Below are positions 1-6,009 of a stretch of DNA of 11,003 nucleotides, piece after piece. Each line of letters starts with the position of its first letter. Positions within the stretch are counted from its first letter, which is position 1. The position numbers and the translations under genes were made by a program. The stretch is taken from NCBI GenBank assembly GCA_027488165.1, contig JAIYCF010000103.1, positions 1 through 11,003 on the forward strand, given 5' to 3'. This DNA comes from Streptomycetaceae bacterium. GTDB taxonomy: Bacteria; Actinomycetota; Actinomycetes; Nanopelagicales; Nanopelagicaceae. Below the pieces are notes generated by a model. The model saw only the letters and a list, made by a program, of their open reading frames with translations, was not told the origin of the DNA and ran no database searches.

Positions 1-165
1 GATATCCGGAACATTGCGGATAGTTGATGTACCAACGGCCAATAGCGATGCGGCCATTAGCTTTAGGACTGAATTCTTCGCCCCAGTGACCGTTACTTCG
101 CCTTTTAGGCTGCATCCGCCGACGATGCGGAAGCGATCGTTGGTCGAACCTTGCGAAGATGCCAT
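1..165 (-). CDS. murA: UDP-N-acetylglucosamine 1-carboxyvinyltransferase MurA, N-terminal fragment
   Basis: This is the first 55 codons of a minus-strand gene that runs off the left edge in frame. MurA transfers enolpyruvate from PEP to UDP-GlcNAc, the first committed cytoplasmic step of peptidoglycan synthesis. The translated start reads FRIVGGCSLKGEV at residues 12-24, followed by the hallmark TVTGAKNSVLKLMAA at about 25-39, which holds the Lys30-Asn31 pair matching Lys22-Asn23 of E. coli MurA, and then TIRNVPDI. The catalytic Cys loop and the rest of the enzyme lie outside the window. The ATG at 163-165 fits the family start. A -10-like TAGACT sits exactly 6 bases upstream on the minus strand, so the transcript is probably leaderless. 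The gene diverges from the adenosyltransferase gene across about 28 bp. Identification is firm. Confidence 0.93.
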   Translation of the reverse strand, partial: MASSQGSTNDRFRIVGGCSLKGEVTVTGAKNSVLKLMAASLLAVGTSTIRNVPDI

Positions 166-171
166 ATCCGA

Positions 172-177
172 AGTCTA
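172..177 (-). promoter_or_regulatory. -10 element of murA (leaderless)
   Basis: Read on the minus strand the hexamer is TAGACT, followed by 6 bases and then the murA ATG. This spacing places the transcription start at or next to the initiation codon, and no Shine-Dalgarno sequence is present. It lies 4 bp from the -10 of the divergent gene. No clear -35 was recognised. Confidence 0.55.
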
Positions 178-181
178 CTTA

Positions 182-187
182 TAGGCT
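182..187 (+). promoter_or_regulatory. -10 element of the adenosyltransferase gene (leaderless)
   Basis: TAGGCT (TAnnnT) is followed by 6 bases and the ATG at 194. The same geometry occurs at murA, the aldehyde dehydrogenase and the alpha/beta hydrolase in this window. It supports 194, not 257, as the ancestral start of the downstream gene. Confidence 0.5.
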
Positions 188-193
188 AGGGCC

Positions 194-766
194 ATGGTTA
201 ATTGAACGCGTATTTACACCAAGACAGGCGATGACGGATCTACCTCCCTCGGCGATATGAGCCGCACTTCCAAGAACGATTCACGCCTTGAGGCATATGC
301 CACTGTTGATGAAGCAAATTCAACTATCGGTGTTGTTATTGCAACCGACGAACTCAGCGATGAAATTCGTGCGCTTTTAGTTCGTATTCAAAATGATCTC
401 TTCGATGTCGGTGCCGACCTCTGCACGCCAGTTGTTGATGCACCTGCATTTGAGCCGCTGCGCGTTCTTGAATCCCAAGTCACTTATTTGGAAGAACAGA
501 TCGATAAGTACAACGCTGATCTACAGCCACTTCGTTCATTTGTTCTGCCATCTGGCACACCAGCGGCGGCACACTTGCATGTAGCGCGCACAGTTGTTCG
601 CCGCGCAGAACGCCGCACGTGGGCTGCAATCCATGGCTTTGGTTCTGGTGTAAACCCGCTAACAGCGAAGTATCTAAATCGCTGCTCTGATCTTCTCTTC
701 GTATTGGCACGCGTTGCCAATAAAGAAATTGGCGATCAACTATGGGTACCCGGAGCAAACCGCTAA
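194..766 (+). CDS. pduO: PduO-type ATP:cob(I)alamin adenosyltransferase, interrupted by an in-frame TGA at codon 4
   Basis: The enzyme transfers the 5'-deoxyadenosyl group of ATP to cob(I)alamin to make coenzyme B12. From ATG 194 the frame reads M-V-N-stop-T-R-I-Y-T-K-T-G-D-D-G, so the ATP-binding motif (positions 9-20) is present and in frame but lies just after a TGA at 203-205. Downstream are SRTSKNDSRLEAY, IQNDLFDVGADL, RTVVRRAER (about 132-140) and the C-terminal NRCSDLLF and LWVPGANR, all family hallmarks. The uninterrupted part starts at ATG 257 and gives 169 residues, which would lack the ATP-binding N-terminus. Actinobacterial homologues have Leu where TGA stands, and a single T-to-G change (TTA to TGA) explains it. 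It may be a nonsense allele, a consensus error, or a gene using a rare start such as ATT 212. The stop overlaps that of the convergent gene. Family identity is certain; integrity is not. Confidence 0.88.
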
Positions 767-1083
767 CTTTTTAAAACAGCGCGGGCAATCTTTTCGTCGC
801 GTTCAAAGACATATAAGCGAGGGCCATCTTTAGTCTGCGCCAAATTTGCCTTGATCTCTGAAGTCGCAAGTTTCAAGCGCATGAGTTCGCCTTCGATGTA
901 GTTATTTGGTGATGCGATTACAACTAGGGCGCCGTAATCATTCTCGCCACCAATTCTTGGGGTGCGCTCAACAACAGATTTGCCACGTTTAAATGCCCAA
1001 CGCAGGATTAGCGAAAGTATCGCTACAGCGAAGAAACCGCCAAAGCTAGAAAAAAAGAGCCCGTTATCAATTCCGCCGAGCAT
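763..1083 (-). CDS. small membrane-anchored protein of unknown function, possibly DUF2007-like
   Basis: The product is a 106-residue protein. Residues about 8-30 form one hydrophobic segment rich in Phe, Leu and Ala, followed by a basic stretch (FKRGK) and a soluble domain at about 50-104. That domain has an alternating beta-alpha-beta look: ALVVIASPN, a helix (IEGELMRLKL), and a terminal RLYVFERDEKIARAVL. The pattern resembles short DUF2007-type 'signal transducing' domains, but the match is from memory and weak. The start is taken as ATG 1083, two bases after the stop of the gene upstream; a longer reading from 1149 would lie inside that gene and lacks a hydrophobic N-terminus of its own. 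It is the last gene of the four-gene minus-strand cluster, and its TAG stop overlaps the convergent adenosyltransferase stop. Role unknown. Confidence 0.7.
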   Translation of the reverse strand: MLGGIDNGLFFSSFGGFFAVAILSLILRWAFKRGKSVVERTPRIGGENDYGALVVIASPNNYIEGELMRLKLATSEIKANLAQTKDGPRLYVFERDEKIARAVLKS

Positions 1084-1085
1084 CG

Positions 1086-1712
1086 TTAACTCGCACTTGC
1101 TTGATAAACGGTATTTGGAAGCGGCCCAGGTGGATCGCTTTGATTGCAATCGACATTGATATTGGAAACTATATGGCCGGCTCCGATAGGTTCAGTTGTA
1201 ACCAATAGAACTGTTATTACTTGCTGAGGGGCGCTGCGACCAACATCTGCGGTGATTCTGCCGAAGGTTTTTGTAGTTCGATTCTCAGGCGATGTTGCAC
1301 CAACTACATCAGCGGTTACACGCCACCAACGACAGCCAATCTCAGCGCCAACCAGAACTGCACCGCAGGTGAATTCTGTGCAGTTTTTAACTTGTGAAGC
1401 TAGCGCTGATTTTGCAGAGAGCAGCCCCACCAACTCTTTTGCGGTAGGAACCTTGAGATACAACTTGGTTTCATTGAGTGGATCGGTCTTAAATCCAACT
1501 GGTGGCCACTTAGGAGAAGGTGAAGGTAGCTTCTTAGCGACCTTCGGTTTCTTCTTCGCGGGCGGTTTCTTAACCGGAGCTTTCTTCACTGGCGCTTTCT
1601 CGCTAGCACTTGCTTTCGGCGTTGGCGTTGGGGATTTAGTTGCTGCAATAGTGGATGTTAGCGAGAGCGAGATAAAGAGTGCGGAGAAGACGGCAACTAA
1701 TTTAATTCTCAT
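1086..1712 (-). CDS. secreted protein with Lys/Pro-rich linker, unknown function
   Basis: The product has 208 residues. Residues 1-24 form a Sec signal peptide (MRIKL, a hydrophobic core, then a likely cut after STIAA). Residues about 25-72 are a low-complexity Lys/Pro/Ala/Ser linker with repeated KKAPVKKP-like units. Residues about 73-208 are a globular domain with four Cys (111, 116, 127, 189) that could form disulfides outside the cell. There is no lipobox. The strongly basic linker could bind or thread through anionic cell wall, but that is inference. I chose ATG 1712 because its ATGA overlaps the permease stop, a GGGAG Shine-Dalgarno lies 8 bases upstream at 1721-1725, and the signal peptide begins there; the ATG at 1727 adds only five residues. 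Its position after the ABC exporter genes suggests translational coupling with the permease. Confidence 0.78.
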   Translation of the reverse strand: MRIKLVAVFSALFISLSLTSTIAATKSPTPTPKASASEKAPVKKAPVKKPPAKKKPKVAKKLPSPSPKWPPVGFKTDPLNETKLYLKVPTAKELVGLLSAKSALASQVKNCTEFTCGAVLVGAEIGCRWWRVTADVVGATSPENRTTKTFGRITADVGRSAPQQVITVLLVTTEPIGAGHIVSNINVDCNQSDPPGPLPNTVYQASAS

Positions 1713-2512
1713 CGCGCTTGCTCCCATTTAAAGGTTTTGATGGAAATCACCAGACCGGCGATTAACCACGCCAGAATAATCCAGAAAGTACGCCCCGTCT
1801 CCCAAGTACCGGCAACTTCCTGCGCAGCAAAAGAATCTGGGAGAAATACTGAACGCATTCCCTGCGTCATCCACTTCAGCGGGAAGATCGCGGCAACTTG
1901 CTGCATCCAGCCTGGTAGATCAGTGAATACGAAGAAGACGCCGCTAAAGAATTGCAGAATGATCACAACGGGTGAGACAACTGCTGACGCTCCGCGCCCG
2001 CTCTTAGGGATAACGGAGAAAGCAATACCGAGCGCAGTTGATGCAGCGCTGCCCAAGATAATCAACCAAGTAAATGTGAACCACTTTGCGGGATCAGTTG
2101 GAAGATTTACCCCGAAGAATAAGACCCCTGCAATAAGTAGCAGGGCTATTTGAATCACCATAGTTACAAAGACAACGATCGATTTTCCGATGAAATAACT
2201 CGATGCCGGCATAGGGGTGCCCTGCAAGCGTTTTAGAGTTCCAAAATCACGTTCTACCGGAATCATGATCGCTAACTGTTGAAAGCCAGTGTTAACTAGT
2301 CCTGATGCGATCATTCCAGCGACAAAATACTGGCTAAAAGTTACGCCATCTGAAAGTTCGTTGGTAAAAACAGAACCAAAGATGGCCAGCAACATAATTG
2401 GGAATGCCAGGGTAAAGACTACGGATTCGCGCTGGCGCATAAATTGTTTAACTTCCAGCCCACCGCGAGCGATACCAATCGCTAAGGCGCTAGGTACTTT
2501 ATTGACTGACAT
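1709..2512 (-). CDS. ABC-2 type transporter permease
   Basis: This is the integral membrane subunit of an ABC-2 family exporter (the DrrB-like drug, lipid or glycan export family). The 267 residues contain about six hydrophobic segments, near 31-50, 62-85, 108-135, 144-165, 175-197 and 237-256. The family C-terminal pattern DLPGWMQQVAAIFPLKWMTQ is visible before the last helix, and the cytoplasmic loop holds ERDFGTLKRLQGTPMP, typical of ABC-2 permeases. ATG 2512 is preferred over the TTG at 2524 because GGAGG sits 5 bases before it (2518-2522). The gene overlaps the end of the ATPase gene by 14 bp and its own TGA stop overlaps the next ATG, indicating translational coupling. The substrate cannot be read from sequence. 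Its TGA stop also shows that TGA is a normal stop codon in this genome. Confidence 0.9.
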   Translation of the reverse strand: MSVNKVPSALAIGIARGGLEVKQFMRQRESVVFTLAFPIMLLAIFGSVFTNELSDGVTFSQYFVAGMIASGLVNTGFQQLAIMIPVERDFGTLKRLQGTPMPASSYFIGKSIVVFVTMVIQIALLLIAGVLFFGVNLPTDPAKWFTFTWLIILGSAASTALGIAFSVIPKSGRGASAVVSPVVIILQFFSGVFFVFTDLPGWMQQVAAIFPLKWMTQGMRSVFLPDSFAAQEVAGTWETGRTFWIILAWLIAGLVISIKTFKWEQAR

Positions 2513-3359
2513 CGGCGCCTCCAATCATTTCCAAGTAAATATCCTCAAGTGAAGCGCGCTTAACGGTAAGTTCAGGGATCTCATCTTTATAAGTCTCGGT
2601 GAGTTTGCGGATCAGCGCCGTTGGATTGTCAGTGCGCTCAGATTGCAATCCATTTGGACCTTTCCAAGAAACGGTTGCAAGTGAAGTTGCTCGGCCACCA
2701 AGAAGAGCAGGGGTTGCGACTTCGATGATCTTGCCTTGATTAATAACGGCAACTCGATCAGCAAGCGCTTCAGCCTCATCTAGATAATGTGTAGTCAGCA
2801 AGATTGTTGCGCCCGACTTTCGCAGATCTTGAATCAGCGCCCAGAAAGCGCGACGCGCTTCCGGATCAAAACCGGTTGTCGGTTCATCGAGAAAGAGCAG
2901 TTCGGGGGATCCAATGATTCCGAGTGCGACATCCAGGCGACGACGTTGTCCGCCAGAGAGCGTTCTAATTAGCGCAGTAGATTTATCAGTTAATCCAACA
3001 GCATCGATAACCTCATCAACACCGCGCGGATTTGAGTAATACTTTGCAAAATGTGCGACTGTTTCATAGACAGATAAGTCACCAGCATCGTTGGTGGATT
3101 GCAGAACTATGCCGATGCGGTTGCGCCATTTACGGGCTTGTTCGCCTTTAACTCCTGGATCTGTGCCGAGCACCGAGACATCACCGCGATCTCGATCGCG
3201 AAAACCTTCGAGGATTTCTACGGTGGTCGTCTTACCTGCTCCATTTGGACCGAGGAGGGCAAATATCTCGCCTGGTTCGATAGTCAGATCTATGCCAGCT
3301 ACCGCCTTATTGGCGCCGTAACTTTTTTCCAGGCCACGGACGTTAATCACGCTGCTCAT
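2499..3359 (-). CDS. ABC transporter ATP-binding protein (DrrA-like, ABC-2 exporter)
   Basis: This is the cytoplasmic ATPase that would power the permease encoded next to it. The 286 residues show every nucleotide-binding motif: Walker A GPNGAGKT at 37-44, Q-loop Gln87, signature LSGGQ at 134-138, Walker B LLFLDEP at 154-160 with catalytic Glu159, and switch His191 in TTHYLDEAEALADR. A C-terminal region of about 75 residues ending EDIYLEMIGG matches the DrrA/CcmA-type group of drug and lipid exporters. ATG 3359 (MSSVINVRGLEKSYG) is the family-like start; the ATG at 3377 adds six atypical residues. It is the first gene of the minus-strand operon and diverges from the zinc-ribbon-like gene across 47 bp. 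Export is the likely direction; the cargo is unknown. Confidence 0.93.
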   Translation of the reverse strand: MSSVINVRGLEKSYGANKAVAGIDLTIEPGEIFALLGPNGAGKTTTVEILEGFRDRDRGDVSVLGTDPGVKGEQARKWRNRIGIVLQSTNDAGDLSVYETVAHFAKYYSNPRGVDEVIDAVGLTDKSTALIRTLSGGQRRRLDVALGIIGSPELLFLDEPTTGFDPEARRAFWALIQDLRKSGATILLTTHYLDEAEALADRVAVINQGKIIEVATPALLGGRATSLATVSWKGPNGLQSERTDNPTALIRKLTETYKDEIPELTVKRASLEDIYLEMIGGADVSQ

Positions 3360-3406
3360 ATGGCAACCATGCCACATTCAGGGCAAAAGTGCGAGAAAAT
3401 GAATTC

Positions 3407-3718
3407 ATGAGCCCACGACGCAACTATCCAAAGGGGCGTCGCCCAAAGGAAGAAGAGCGCGATATCGCGACTTCTAATCAAACTATCGAAGAACACACAG
3501 ATGGCGATTTTATTGTTCGAAAGATCACTGGTTCTAGTTCAAATAAACCGTATCGCTGTCCTGGATGCGATCAAGTAATTCCAATGGCAACACCGCACAC
3601 TGTTGCATGGATGATTGGTGATGAAGATGGTCGTCGCCATTGGCATAACGCTTGCTGGGCTAAGCGAAATAACCGCAGACCCAATACCGAGCGCACACGT
3701 AATGCGCCACGTTTTTAA
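3407..3718 (+). CDS. conserved actinobacterial zinc-ribbon-like protein
   Basis: The product is a small basic protein of 103 residues. The N-terminus (about 1-20) is rich in Arg, Lys and Glu. The core at 48-84 reads PYRCPGCDQVIPMATPHTVAW and then RRHWHNACW, giving Cys51-x2-Cys54 and His78/His80-x2-Cys83 as a plausible zinc site. The tail (85-103) is Arg/Asn-rich. Close relatives are widespread in Actinobacteria and often carry the uninformative label 'ATP/GTP-binding protein', but no P-loop is visible here; a nucleic-acid-binding role is inferred from the charge and the metal motif. I chose ATG 3407 because a -10-like GAAAAT lies 6 bases upstream (3395-3400), matching the leaderless pattern of neighbours. 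The GTG at 3389 is an alternative. The TAA stop abuts the stop of the convergent dehydrogenase with no gap. Confidence 0.85.
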   Translation: MSPRRNYPKGRRPKEEERDIATSNQTIEEHTDGDFIVRKITGSSSNKPYRCPGCDQVIPMATPHTVAWMIGDEDGRRHWHNACWAKRNNRRPNTERTRNAPRF

Positions 3719-5209
3719 TTAGCCCAAGCGGCCGTTTAGCAAACGGGTCAAGGTAACAATCAACTTATCGTTTCCCTTTGTTCGCTTAAAGCTAGTAAAT
3801 GCAATTGGCAATTGGAAACGCGCGCGAACGACAGTGCGAGCATAAGTGAACTCGAGAATTCCTTCAGGTCCGTGGATACGGCCATAACCACTATCTTTAA
3901 CGCCACCGAATGGCACTGATGCCACTGCTGCAAAAGATATTGTGGAATTTATCGCAACCATTCCGCAATGCAATTGGCGAGCGATCTTCTTGCCCTGGCG
4001 CTTAGACCAGATAGATGAACCAAGTCCATATCTAGAGGCGTTTGATAGCGCAATCGCCTCACCCATTGATTTAACTCGATTGATCGCGATAGTTGGTCCG
4101 AAAGTTTCTTCCAACATTGCTGTGGAGCTTTCAGGAACATCTAGCAATATAACTGGCTCAACAAAGGGAGCTTTAACTGAATCAGAACCGCCCAAGGCAA
4201 CTTTTGCACCTTTGGCGATTGCATCATCGATATGGCCTTGAATTACATTGATCTGCGAAGGCATAGTTGCTGGACCGTAATTACCCACACCCGGTGCTCC
4301 AGGGTGAATTGATTTAGCAACTTTGATCGCTTCTTCAATAAATTTATCGGCCACCTTTTCATGAACATATACGCGCTCTGCGCCAATACAGGTTTGACCT
4401 GCGTTAGACATGGATGACCAGATCGTGGCATCGGCAGCGCGCTTGATATCAGCATCTTCAGCGACAATTACTGGATCTTTGCCGCCGCATTCCAGAACAA
4501 CTGGGGTCATATTTGCAGCGCACGCTGCGGCAACTAATTTAGCGGTACGAGTTGATCCGGTGAAAGCTAATTTATCAACGCCGCTTTCACATAAATCTTT
4601 TCCGGTTGCACCAAGACCTGTAATGCAAGTGAAGATATCGGCAAATGGTGCAACTTCTGCAAAAGTCTTAGCCAGAATTTCACCAACGCCAGGTGTGTAC
4701 TCACTTGGCTTAAATACAACGGTATTTCCAGCAGCAAGTGCGTAAGAGATCGAGCCCATGGGAGTAAAGATCGGATAGTTCCAAGGACCGATCACACCTA
4801 CTACGCCAACTGGTGAACGTTCCACGGTTGCTGACATATTTGCCATAAGTACGCCAGGAGAGCGATGTGAAGTGCGCATTACATCTTCGGCATGGCGCGC
4901 TGCCCAACCTAAATGGCTAACCGCAAGAGTTGCTTCTAGTTTGGCATCACTTACCGGCTTGCCGGTTTCTCTTGATACAAGTTCAGTGATTTCATCTAGC
5001 TGTGAAATAAGTAAGTTGCTCCACTTAAGTAATACTTTTCGGCGACCTTTAAAACCTAAATCTTGCCAAGCAGTTGATGCGCTGCGGGCTGCGGCAACTG
5101 CGCTGAAGACTGTCTCGCGATCTGCAATTGGAAAATTGGCAATTACCTCACCAGTTACGGGATAGTGCGAGGCAAATGTATTGGCAGATGCGTTTGTAGA
5201 AGTGGACAT
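3719..5209 (-). CDS. NAD(P)-dependent aldehyde dehydrogenase family protein
   Basis: The enzyme oxidises an aldehyde to the acid with NAD(P)+. All catalytic features are present in the 496 residues: the oxyanion Asn144 in GPWNYP, Lys167 in FKPSE, general base Glu240 in LECGGK, nucleophile Cys274 in GQTCIGAERVYV, and Glu368 in EETFGP. The nucleotide-binding turn FTGSTRTA (216-223) has Ala where many members have Gly. Length fits the superfamily. The C-terminal extension beyond FTYARTVVRARFQ (about 470-496) is hydrophobic and basic, as in class-3-like and other membrane-associated forms, but localisation is a guess. The aldehyde substrate cannot be assigned; succinate semialdehyde is one candidate. 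The ATG follows a -10-like TAGTCT by 6 bases, so it is probably leaderless. It diverges from an alpha/beta hydrolase across 23 bp and may be co-controlled with it. Confidence 0.92.
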   Translation of the reverse strand: MSTSTNASANTFASHYPVTGEVIANFPIADRETVFSAVAAARSASTAWQDLGFKGRRKVLLKWSNLLISQLDEITELVSRETGKPVSDAKLEATLAVSHLGWAARHAEDVMRTSHRSPGVLMANMSATVERSPVGVVGVIGPWNYPIFTPMGSISYALAAGNTVVFKPSEYTPGVGEILAKTFAEVAPFADIFTCITGLGATGKDLCESGVDKLAFTGSTRTAKLVAAACAANMTPVVLECGGKDPVIVAEDADIKRAADATIWSSMSNAGQTCIGAERVYVHEKVADKFIEEAIKVAKSIHPGAPGVGNYGPATMPSQINVIQGHIDDAIAKGAKVALGGSDSVKAPFVEPVILLDVPESSTAMLEETFGPTIAINRVKSMGEAIALSNASRYGLGSSIWSKRQGKKIARQLHCGMVAINSTISFAAVASVPFGGVKDSGYGRIHGPEGILEFTYARTVVRARFQLPIAFTSFKRTKGNDKLIVTLTRLLNGRLG

Positions 5210-5215
5210 GGGGAA

Positions 5216-5221
5216 AGACTA
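5216..5221 (-). promoter_or_regulatory. -10 element of the aldehyde dehydrogenase gene
   Basis: On the minus strand TAGTCT is followed by 6 bases and the ATG at 5209. It overlaps the -10 of the divergent hydrolase by two bases (5220-5221). No Shine-Dalgarno fits in the remaining space. Confidence 0.55.
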
Positions 5222-5225
5222 GACT
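5220..5225 (+). promoter_or_regulatory. -10 element of the alpha/beta hydrolase gene
   Basis: TAGACT is followed by 7 bases and ATG 5233, implying a leaderless mRNA. Any -35 must lie inside the first codons of the divergent dehydrogenase gene; none is clear. Confidence 0.55.
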
Positions 5226-5232
5226 CTCCTGC

Positions 5233-5943
5233 ATGTTGCAGCCAGTACGTCCGAGCACCGTTCTACCGGCGCTGCGCACTCCATTTACAGTGACAACCAG
5301 TGATGGCCAAACACTGATCGGTGAAAGCGCTGCACCGCTTAGCGGTTACACCGGCGCGATCCTTTGCCTTCATCCTCTGCCAACTGCAGGCGGAATGATG
5401 GATAGCCATGTTTATAAAAAGGCCGCCAATCGCTTACCTGATATGGCTGGCATAGAAGTTGTTCGCTTCAATACTCGCGGCACAACAAGCGAAGCGGGCA
5501 CCAGCACAGGTTCATTTGATAACGGTGGATTAGAAAAATTAGATGTCGAAGCGATGATGACTTACTGCTTGGACACTTTAGGTCTTACAAATCTTTGGGT
5601 TGTTGGTTGGTCATTTGGCACGGATCTAGCGCTACGTCATGCGAAAGATCCAAGAGTTAAAGGTTTGATTCTTTTATCACCGCCACTTCGTACTTCTGAC
5701 GTAAGCGACCTCGAATATTGGGCTAAAGATGGCCGCCGCGTTATTGCACTTGTTCCTGAATTTGATGATTATTTGCAGCCACCGCAAGCTATTGAAAGAT
5801 TTAAAGCGCTAACTCAGATCGAGATTATTCCGGTTGCTGGTGCAAAGCATCTCTGGGTGGGCGAACCCGCTGTCCACACTGTTTTGAGTGAGATTACAAA
5901 AGTGCTTGCGCCAGAGCGCTTGCCACTGCCTACTGAGATCTAG
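5233..5943 (+). CDS. alpha/beta hydrolase (COG2945-like)
   Basis: The product is a 236-residue cytoplasmic serine hydrolase fold. The sequence shows LHPLPTAGGMMDSHV at 46-60 (oxyanion-hole region of COG2945-type proteins, usually HPHP-x2-GG), VVRFNTRGT at 77-84, a FDNGGLEKLDVEAM segment, the nucleophile elbow GWSFG at 125-129 with Ser127, a likely acid in PEFDDY (Asp178 or Asp179), and the terminal His206 in GAKHLWVGE. There is no signal peptide. Members of this group are mostly uncharacterised esterase- or acyl-hydrolase-like proteins; no substrate can be named. It shares a 23-bp divergent promoter region with the aldehyde dehydrogenase, so a common pathway is possible but unproven. The gene ends in TAG and is followed by a promoter region, not by a visible terminator. 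Confidence 0.87.
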   Translation: MLQPVRPSTVLPALRTPFTVTTSDGQTLIGESAAPLSGYTGAILCLHPLPTAGGMMDSHVYKKAANRLPDMAGIEVVRFNTRGTTSEAGTSTGSFDNGGLEKLDVEAMMTYCLDTLGLTNLWVVGWSFGTDLALRHAKDPRVKGLILLSPPLRTSDVSDLEYWAKDGRRVIALVPEFDDYLQPPQAIERFKALTQIEIIPVAGAKHLWVGEPAVHTVLSEITKVLAPERLPLPTEI

Positions 5944-5951
5944 ATTTAGTG

Positions 5952-5980
5952 TTTACATTGCTTTTTCTACGATCTACTCT
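5952..5980 (+). promoter_or_regulatory. sigma-70-type promoter of the two-helix membrane protein gene
   Basis: The -35 TTTACA (5952-5957) and -10 TACTCT (5975-5980) are separated by 17 bases, a canonical arrangement. Transcription would start near 5987. Unlike the housekeeping genes to the left, this gene has a leader with a Shine-Dalgarno AAGGAG at 5998-6003, 6 bases before its ATG. Confidence 0.6.
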
Positions 5981-6009
5981 TCACTCAATCAAATACCAAG
6001 GAGCAACCT

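Noticed and set aside
203..205. TGA as selenocysteine or a reassigned codon
   Set aside because: Relatives have Leu here, not Cys or Sec, and the permease gene in this window ends with TGA as a normal stop.
480..758. Minus-strand open frames opposite the adenosyltransferase gene
   Set aside because: The plus strand encodes conserved PduO sequence throughout; the antisense products have no family features.
1252..1731. A 159-codon plus-strand open frame rich in Gly, Phe and Ala
   Set aside because: It is the antisense of the Lys/Pro linker gene: Lys and Pro codons read backwards as Phe, Leu and Gly. It has no Shine-Dalgarno or promoter, while the minus frame has a signal peptide and coupling to the operon.
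3942..4241. Plus-strand open frames inside the aldehyde dehydrogenase gene, also at 4410-4745 and 4872-5165
   Set aside because: They are shadows opposite a full-length enzyme with all catalytic residues, with no recognisable family or start signal.
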